The translations under genes and the position numbers were made by a program. This document shows, piece by piece, positions 56,701 to 64,000 of a DNA stretch of 64,000 nt. Every line of letters starts with the position of its first letter. Within the stretch, counting starts at the first letter, position 1. Source of the DNA: Lingula anatina (lineage: Eukaryota; Brachiopoda; Lingulata; Lingulida; Lingulidae); assembly GCF_001039355.2 (NCBI RefSeq), contig NW_019775532.1, positions 260,355 to 324,354 of the forward strand, given 5' to 3'. The notes below the pieces were generated by a model. It had not been told where the DNA came from. It saw only the letters and a program-made list of their open reading frames with translations, and made no database searches.

Positions 56701-57939
56701 TGAATCATAAAAATGTTTAGAACTTGTGTGACTATTTAAATCACAGACCAATATCTTGATATCCTAGCATGTGTAATATGATTTTTTAAAATATAATAAA
56801 ATTTTGGTTATAATTTTGCTTTCAGAGAAAGGGTAGTATGTCTGATCATATGCCTGAAGTAATATTGAATAATTTCAACACAAGACTAGGTCATTCTGTT
56901 GGTCGAATGTTAGCATCACTTTTTCCACATGACCCAGAATTCCATGGAAGGAGAGTAGTCACTTTCCATAATCAGAGGGATTATATATTCTTCAGACAGC
57001 ATAGGTTAGTTTATGTAAATATATAATTTGCACTATAACAGACACCCTTATTTTAAGGATAAGATTGATGCCTAAAAGTAAAAGTTATTTTGAGTTGTCT
57101 ATTGTGACAGCAATTACTTTCACTCTACAGAGAATGAATACATGGTTACTATAGAAATAAACATTTTGTATTGTTGGTATCACATAAAGTAAATCTGAGT
57201 TTGGGATTCATCTCCATTTGTTTGAGGAAAATGGAACAGATTTACTGACCATCAGATGTAGAATTTCAGTATTATTGTCTTCAATTGATTTGTCTCTAGT
57301 TGTTTTTAGATTTATATAATGATCCCATTCTTTATTTGATCCCAACTCTGTGTCACTTTAAGAAAGAGTTCTTTTTTCTTCTGTGCTTTGTGTGTGATGA
57401 TATAAGTGCTTGTAACTATAGTAGTATTTCTTATGAAGTATGAGTAAAGTAAGAACTGAAAAGTTTTGTCATTGTTATCATTTCTCATTCTATCTACATG
57501 GAATTTGGTATTAAGATATTTGACAATGTACAATTTTTTATGTATTCTGTATAAATATTTAATTTTTCTTATGTTTCAGGTACATGTTTAAAAATTCTAA
57601 AAGAGTGGGATTACAGGAATTGGGTCCAAGGTTTACTTTAAAACTTAGGTCACTACAGAAAGGTACCTTTGACTCCAAGTATGGGGAATATGAATGGGTC
57701 CATAAGGTAATAAAAGCTGTTGCTAGTATAAATTTTTGTATTTTATAGTATATAGTAAGAATTTCTCTCTCTGTATTTTAACCAGCGTTGTGATAAATTG
57801 AGTACCAGTAAATAATGCATCAAATTTTCTTATTTTGTTTTCTAGTCTGTTGCATCAGTTATTTGGCCATTAAAATTCTTATTTATTTGGTTTGCAGAGA
57901 CATGAAATGGATACAAGTAGGAGGAAATTCCATTTATGA
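53731..57939 (+). CDS. RPF1: Ribosome production factor 1 (Brix domain)
   Basis: A nucleolar Brix-family factor needed for large-subunit pre-rRNA processing. Exons are 53731-53880, 55195-55251, 55442-55522, 55708-55803, 56044-56197, 56538-56620, 56826-57004, 57580-57706 and 57898-57939; phases agree and give 322 aa, slightly shorter than the vertebrate protein. The N-terminal 100 residues are basic ([21 protein letters not shown], then [14 protein letters not shown]). The Brix domain shows [82 protein letters not shown] and the [15 protein letters not shown] block. It ends with [30 protein letters not shown] and the conserved tail [12 protein letters not shown] second in-frame ATG at 53743 (MAKEK) is an alternative start. 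The first intron contains a foldback element and the fifth is U12-type. Confidence 0.96.
54154..54859. mobile_element. 706-bp foldback element with 8-bp target duplication
   Basis: The outer arms at 54154-54327 and 54683-54859 are near-perfect reverse complements starting CACGCTCGGCTGTCACC. The direct repeat TACGTTGC flanks the element (54146-54153 and 54860-54867). A second inverted pair lies inside (about 54325-54367 and 54437-54480, sharing CCTCTGATGTTTAT and GGTCCACTCTAACCT), so the element can fold as a hairpin within a hairpin. It has no open frame of note. It sits in the first RPF1 intron and is related to the element nested at 34845-35109. The 8-bp duplication fits hAT-like or similar superfamilies, but the class is not settled. 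Confidence 0.88.
56198..56537 (+). other. U12-type GT-AG intron in RPF1
   Basis: The donor GTATCCTTT and branch site TTCCTTGAT (56517-56525) both match the minor-spliceosome consensus at every position. The branch adenosine is 13 nt before the end of the acceptor AG. It splits the Asn codon of DRKEPNGL in phase 1. Confidence 0.95.
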
Positions 57940-58380
57940 TGTTGCTGAAATGTATACATGTGAGAGAAAATTCCTTTTATTGCAATGCCATTGGATCTGT
58001 GCACCAGCTGCCTCTGAAGCAGAACATTACAACTACAGAGCATGGTGCACATAAAACAATTTACATAGCACTATTTATAACTGAATATTTCTGGACATAG
58101 AACATATTTTTGTCTCACTTACTAGTTTGTTTTGCATTGATTGAGAGAGGTCTTTTAAATCAAAGATGTCTTAAATCATTAATAAATTTGTTGCAGTTTA
58201 CTGTGAAGACAAAGTACTTTCAAGGATGTGAAGTGTATATAAGTGAGAAGGAGGTTGTTACCTTTATAAATTTAAAATGTGAGGCGTTGCAATATATGCA
58301 TTGTTACAGTGGGACATTGGTTCTCTAACTGCTGTCTCTAATTGAAATTGGCTGTTGTACGATTAGATAACTGAAATAAA
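57940..58380 (+). other. RPF1 3' UTR with poly(A) signal
   Basis: Non-coding sequence after the RPF1 stop. AATAAA at 58375-58380 is the likely poly(A) signal. The longer open frame overlapping the last exon is out of frame with RPF1. Confidence 0.5.
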
Positions 58381-61300
58381 TCTATTTGTTGTATGAGTTT
58401 ATGGATTGACTCTTTACTCAACATTACGATGCACAAAAATTGTTTTGTTTCTCTTTTTAAAATTGTTCATTTATGAAAAACAGCCACAGTTTACCATAAA
58501 GATGCATACAAAACGAGAAATATTTTTAAGGTTTGGTTTTACTTTTCCGTAAAAATATTTTGAACATACATTTGCTGCTTACTTTCTGTGTCATGTATAA
58601 TATCTTCGGTCGTTTTTGCCAATTTTTAATTAAATAATTATGTTGTTACCACAGCAGACATAAAATCATTACTACCTCATTTGGCAGATGCAGTTTAAAT
58701 CTCTTTTTGGGGCTGGCCGGGTAATTCGGTTTATCCGTTAGCATGTGATCTCGAGTGGTAGTACTGATTTATATGAGTGACCGGGAATCTACTCTCGCTT
58801 TATATTTATCTGTTTTGGTTGTTCATTTGTTTATTATTTTGTGTTGTAGAACCATACACCAGCGTAGGGCTTGAGCTATTTTTTCCGTTGGTGGGACATA
58901 CTTCTCACAACAAAGTATTTAGATAGAATTGGGGAAATACCCGTTAATAATGATGTATCTTTCTTTCGTTTTGTAAAAGCTATTTTCAAACAAGATGATG
59001 AATATTTGAAATATCTGATGTAAAAAAAAAAAAGAAAACTATAAGGTAAGATATGAACCTAATGAATATATAAAATATACAATATCGAAAATAAATTGTT
59101 GTCTGTGTAAAAGCGTTGTTATATGAAAAAATGTAAAATATACATGAAAAAAAGACTGTATTAAAAAGGGATGTGGATGAAGGATATAAGCAACATAAAA
59201 TCGACTGCTACCCTTTAAAGCTTGTAAAAGCCTAGAGTTGCATGGTAAAAAGGTTAGAAAGTTGTGATCAGGATGGAAACTGTCACTCATGATATAGCAC
59301 TGTTTTATTTGCTATAAGTTCTGTCCAAATCGCGACACTTGACTTCTTAACTAACTTTTCAGTTTAATTTTTCATCTACATTTGCACGTCGATACCATAC
59401 AATTAACGCAAAAGTTAAAATACTTTCTATTATCACACTTGTAAAAGTGCGTTAAACTTGACATATTCCACACGTGTGGTAACATGCTTTATTACCTAAC
59501 TCGATCGTCAATTTCCCGGATAAACATGCATCGTTTGCAAGTTTCTGAAATTAAAGATACATGTACATAAGAATCGAGAGCAAATGCCCTATTACGTAAG
59601 TAGATAATTTAGTATCAGTTTCTAACACAGCACAACTTGTACTCCCTGATAAACCAACCGAAATGCATTAATCTCTCGTGTAGCACAAAAAGGCTTAATA
59701 CCACTTACAATTTCTGGTCGTAAATTTGACTTTCTTATTTTCCACCCAGTCTGTAAAGCATAAAGATCTAAGCAAAACAGATTTCTGCAAATATTTTTTA
59801 AAAGAAATAATGTAACGAAACTGTGGCATTTCTTAACGTTATGCTATTTTAAACTATATATGGTATCATTTGGTTGGGTTTCGAGGCAATAATTTTACAT
59901 AATCACTCGCTTAATATACATATTAAAATACAAATCATTGCATATTATGCAATGTCATCTATTTTCTACACCAAAAACGTTAAATATATTGCTTTAAAAA
60001 ACGCAACGTAAACAAAAGAAAACACTTAAATGAATTTTATGGTGTAACCTGATACTCGGTTTGAATTTGGTTCCAAAGAAGCCCATCGAAAAATCAAAAC
60101 CTAACTTTCAGCTAAACCAGCGATTGTCGTTTTCTTCTTATTCGGACTGTCTCTGTATATTGATGTGTTTGGCTGAAAATTCCCAAGATGGCCAATTGCC
60201 CAAAAGCGTAATGCTACTTCACATTTAAAGGAAACTGTATCCAAAGCTTCCAAACTGCATTCTCATTTTACATTAGAAATCAAATTTTTGAAAGAAATGG
60301 AGAAAATTCGCCACGAGCAGGAATACAAGAGCGGCAGAGAGAAGTAATGCAGCAGATAAAGATTGATTTAATTTAAGTCATTACAAATCTCCAGGGTTTT
60401 GCATTATTTAGCAATATGTCTTGCAAAGATGATGAATTATAGAATATAGAGCCTAGACGTCAGAGAGATTAGCCAACCGTGCCTTGTATGTCTTGTGAAG
60501 CCATAATTATGTTATTGGGGAATGAATATACAAAGCCTCGTTCAATATTCTAAATTGGAATTTCGTTGCAATATCGTGAAATGATGGCCTTGTTGTGGTT
60601 CATGATAAGAAAAAAGTTCTGGGTCATAACTGAAAGTAGCCGATGTGCTGATAAACAGAACTTTCAACTTACTAAATGATAAAAATGTTCCCGTTTATTT
60701 CACTTTTTAGACTATTTCCGATGTTATTGCAAAACTCTAACCTGTACATGAAAACTGATCTGTTTACGTCCTCGTTCAATGTATCTTTAAAATGTCAAAA
60801 AGCCGTGGAATCAAATAAGTAAGCCTATATCTGATGTGGTGTATCCTCTTGCGTGTTTAGCAAACGAAGGTCATTCGGTGTTGTCTGTTTTATTGCCACA
60901 ACATAACCACTGAATGAAAGGCGTCATAATAAAGAAGAAAAATTAGTTTTTATGCAGTTCCTACACTTGTGTGAATAGCATGCCGTGAAATCTCAGCGCG
61001 ATGTCTCTGTATCGGCATTTCAATGTATCACGACAGGGTGATCTGTGAATTAACGCGATCATGTCACGCACTCGTGCCAATCACTTTTTTACAGGCTGAA
61101 AAAGTTCTACATCGTGCAAAAAGCAATGGGTTTGTGACCTTGTTGTCAAATGTGTCTAGAATTATGGAAAAATACTGTTAATAGTATATTTTATTAAACA
61201 TACCACTGCCGCTGTGATTAGGTATAATATATTAGGGTACAACAGAGGACAAAATACGATAATATAATGTAAGAAATTGTTTATACTAAATATGCAATAA

Positions 61301-61762
61301 CAAAGCATCTCTACGAGTTTGGAAACATTTTCTACATAATGACTCAATTCAGCAAGGTTTTTGTCCTTAGTTGTTAACATTTTGTAATCATATGCAGTTG
61401 CACTTTATTGATACATAATTTTCGGCTTTTTTTACTTTATGCGTCATTTTACCAATAAAACAAAGGAAATAACGAATGTGATTTATCTTCAGAACTCTCT
61501 TGCTTCACGGTATATCTCCCATTAGCCCGACTGCTTACAATGGTGAAAGACAATTATCTCCGCTTTGAAGAGCTGTAATAATTTGCACGTTCTGCTTGCA
61601 GAGGGTCTGGAACTGCTCGATAAACTGTCCGCATTGTCACATTTGGAGTCTGCCTGCATTTCCTTTGACAAGAATTACCAACGCTGCTTTATTGCATAGC
61701 TCCAAAATATATTTTGGAATTTGAAATACTTTCATCCAAAACGGCGTTTGTTCGTTCGTCAC
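58381..61762. other. Intergenic, 3.4 kb
   Basis: No gene, RNA or clear repeat was recognised. The open frames are short and AT-driven. The end near the KCNE-like gene would hold its 3' UTR. Confidence 0.5.
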
Positions 61763-62236
61763 TTACACTGCCGTCTGCCAACTTTCTTCACTAGTTTTAG
61801 ACACGACATTTGGAGTCTCATCTGTACAAACATCACTGCATATTTCTGCAGTTTCAAAGTGGTTACTTTTGAGCATCTTTGCCATACTGAGGCACAATTT
61901 CGGATCTTCAAACTGAGGACTGATTTGTACATCTCGCTTGGCAAGGTTCTTAGCCTGCATTTTACACAATAGCTCCGTCATCTCTCTCACGCGTTCAGGG
62001 CGACTTCTACGCTCTGGGTCAGCTTGAAAATTCAGATAATCCTCGTACAGCTTGTTCTCTATGATTTCTCGCTTCTCTCTCTTCAGATAGGTTATTATCC
62101 CCAGTGTTACCCCAACCGAGTAAAACGCCAAGACGACAATAATATAGACAGTTGCTTTAGTTACGTCGGTGGCTGGTCCGCTGCTAGACCCAGAAATGGT
62201 TGATTGCGTTACGTTCGTCTCACTGCAGTTGTACAT
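61763..62236 (-). CDS. KCNE-like single-pass membrane protein
   Basis: An intact single-exon frame of 157 aa. The N-terminus is short, Ser/Thr-rich and presumably extracellular, with two N-glycosylation sequons (N3 in NCS, N8 in NVT) and no signal peptide. One membrane span lies at residues 30-51 (VYIIVVLAFYSVGVTLGIIT). It is followed at once by a basic juxtamembrane stretch (YLKREKREIIENKLYEDY), then a charged cytoplasmic tail with several Arg/Glu pairs. Size, type I topology without leader, single exon, the Y.I.VL..Y....LGI pattern and a KRE...Y..Y motif after the span match the KCNE family of voltage-gated K+ channel beta subunits. Alternatively it is an unrelated type I micro-membrane protein; similarity is short and judged by eye. 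Codon use and length argue that the frame is real. Confidence 0.62.
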   Translation of the reverse strand: MYNCSETNVTQSTISGSSSGPATDVTKATVYIIVVLAFYSVGVTLGIITYLKREKREIIENKLYEDYLNFQADPERRSRPERVREMTELLCKMQAKNLAKRDVQISPQFEDPKLCLSMAKMLKSNHFETAEICSDVCTDETPNVVSKTSEESWQTAV

Positions 62237-63685
62237 TTTATTTCATGGTTTCTGTTCTTCTCTATCCAGTGTTCACGTTGAACCCAATGTGCGGTTCTTG
62301 AAGAATTGGCTCTAGCTTTTAAACGATTTCAGAAAGTTAATTCTACTGAAGCCCAGTTTGTCCGTTCGAGCTAAAACGCATTACTAAATTCCATTTATTG
62401 TATGTCCCACAAGGCCCAATAAGCGTACTCCCTTGCGATTATTCGATCTTGATAAGTGTATGATACTGTTTTTTTTTATAAAGTTTGCTGTTTCTATCAG
62501 AATTCTCGGTCGTCAAGGGAATATGTCTATCCGGTCTAGGCTATATATGCATCTGCCCAGACGTTAGAGCACTCGAACTGGACGCTGCTCACTTGCTCGA
62601 TAATCGTGACAGGGGACTTCATATCTACAAGTAAAAGCCAGCTTCGTAAATCCGTTCACCACAATTTTTCTCAAAACAAATAGACTGAGAATGAAATTAA
62701 CGAAACGCCCAGGGGGAATGTTCAAGCTAAGAAACCACTCACTTTGGACGGAACCTTTCATTTCCAACCATCACCTCCTATTGCAAAATTAGTGGAAAAA
62801 CGATTTTTTCATTTTCATGTACAACAACCATTTTAGAATATTACTCACGTTTTATTTTAGAAGTGATAGAATAGGAAAAATAGTTTTAAAAATAATCAAA
62901 AAGTAGACAGAAAGGCTAGCATATATACAGTTAAAATTCAAAGATTTACACATTTACTGGACTCTAAGTACATAATGTGACAATTTCGAGGAAAATTAAT
63001 ATTTTTCCTGTATAACTATTCAGCTCAACTAGACTCAATCCTCTCATATAGTAATGACCTGCATTTCAACCACAGAAAACCACCTGGAGAATTTAAAATA
63101 AACGGAAATGTAATTCAGTTATTAGGTGTGAAATATACAGAGGTGTTGGTGAAAATGTCAAAATATGCAAATCACTTCTATAAAATATCCAGGTGAAATT
63201 AAAGTAATCCATCAAAAATACGACCTTCGTAAGGGCAACGAGGCAGAAGAACAGGAAAACATCAAAAGTAATCTGATTAAATGCAAGATAAAATTCCCCA
63301 GTTACTTTAAAGTAAAAACATAGGCACGGTTCGGCATTTGCAGTGTCGAATGGGTTGAGAGACAATACTATATGGTCAGACAAGTATTCAAAGTTAGCAA
63401 CAGATACAAAATGAAATTATTGTTCGATGTTTTAGATTAACTTAGTTTTGATCAACTCTTTACTTTGGCCAAAGAGACATTTTTCACTAGATGTTCACAT
63501 ATATTTCTGTAGCCAATTCTGTCTACAGTTTTGTATTGTTACCAGCCAAAATGTTCCCACAGGAATGACGGCATCACCCAGCTGGCCTCAGGTAAAGAGA
63601 AGTTTTACCAAGGGGTTAAACTCCCAAGAAGGCGGTACGTTGGTGCACCGATATGTTGAGCCTTGCCATGCACACTAGAATCGTC
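62237..63685. other. Upstream region of KCNE-like gene, no other gene seen
   Basis: This presumably contains the promoter of the minus-strand KCNE-like gene. No TATA box or second gene was convincingly identified. Short open frames here lack domain character. Confidence 0.4.
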
Positions 63686-63803
63686 TACCCTCTACCAGGG
63701 CGACTGATAGATTTTTTACAGATATTCACAGATATGTCTCTAGATAGATAGATAGATAGATAGATGGTCATTTTGGTTCTATCAGTCGCCCTGGGAGAGG
63801 GTA
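63686..63803. mobile_element. 118-bp MITE with 9-bp target duplication and (GATA)n core
   Basis: The inverted arms are TACCCTCTACCAGGGCGACT(GATAG) and CTATCAGTCGCCCTGGGAGAGGGTA. The 9-bp direct repeat AGAATCGTC lies at 63677-63685 and 63804-63812. The centre holds a (GATA)n microsatellite at about 63740-63765. A 9-bp duplication is typical of Mutator-like elements, but the arms are short, so the class is tentative. Confidence 0.82.
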
Positions 63804-64000
63804 AGAATCGTCCATAACGGGCATTATTAAGCTCAGCACCTGCGCTACATTTCATGGGCGCATTTGGGACAAAGCAAGCCGAGATATGTAGTTACTCGGT
63901 TCACATATTATTTGAAGTTTACTGTGTGTGAAAGTGACAAAATGTCAGGTTTATCAATTAACTCAAGTTACTTCCATCTTGGGCGTTCAATCCCCTTGTT

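Noticed and set aside
57815-58054. Open frame overlapping the last RPF1 exon
   Set aside because: The RPF1 frame ends in the conserved [11 protein letters not shown] tail; the longer frame is a shadow of it.

Overview
This window is nuclear DNA from an invertebrate animal. The evidence is AT-rich sequence, about 60 GT-AG introns (two of them clearly of the minor U12 class), single-copy orthologues of conserved animal genes, abundant microsatellites and many short palindromic DNA transposons. The gene set (AP-2 alpha, RSPH10B, SLC66A3, TRAP-type phosphatase, spondin-2/mindin, TRIM, RPF1 and a KCNE-like protein) suits an invertebrate deuterostome such as a hemichordate or cephalochordate, but a lophotrochozoan cannot be excluded from the sequence alone. 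I reconstructed the spliced genes by hand from splice sites, phase and the known shape of each family.

Layout. 1-2.2 kb: a decayed transposase-like gene inside a field of eight copies of a 16-bp dyad. 3.7-22.4 kb (+): complete AP-2 complex subunit alpha (21 coding exons, 944 aa) with a U12 AT-AC intron, a 30-bp minisatellite that copies a 5' splice site, a duplicated 3' splice-site region and a candidate 45-nt cassette exon. 23.1-31.9 kb (-): complete radial spoke head 10 homolog B (19 exons, 876 aa). 32.1-34.2 kb (+): SLC66A3-type PQ-loop protein, sharing a 257-bp divergent promoter region with RSPH10B. 34.7-35.3 kb: a nested pair of MITEs. 36.0-40.7 kb (+): tartrate-resistant (purple) acid phosphatase with all metal ligands. 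44.9-47.8 kb (+): spondin-2/mindin, apparently lacking the end of its TSP1 repeat. 48.4-49.4 kb: a near-identical 486-bp direct duplication around a single N, almost certainly an assembly seam. 50.0-51.4 kb (-): a RING/B-box/coiled-coil TRIM protein. 53.7-57.9 kb (+): ribosome production factor 1 (Brix domain) with a textbook U12 GT-AG intron. 61.8-62.2 kb (-): a single-exon, KCNE-like single-pass membrane protein. The remainder is intergenic.

The genes do not form one pathway; they cover clathrin endocytosis, cilia, lysosomal or ER transport, phosphatase activity, extracellular matrix, ubiquitin ligation, ribosome assembly and possibly K+ channel modulation. The most notable features outside the genes are the 16-bp dyad array around the decayed transposase, the splice-site copying in AP-2 alpha, the U12 introns, and at least seven MITE-like elements with readable target-site duplications (TA, TAATT, TCCTT, TTAA, 8-bp and 9-bp types).
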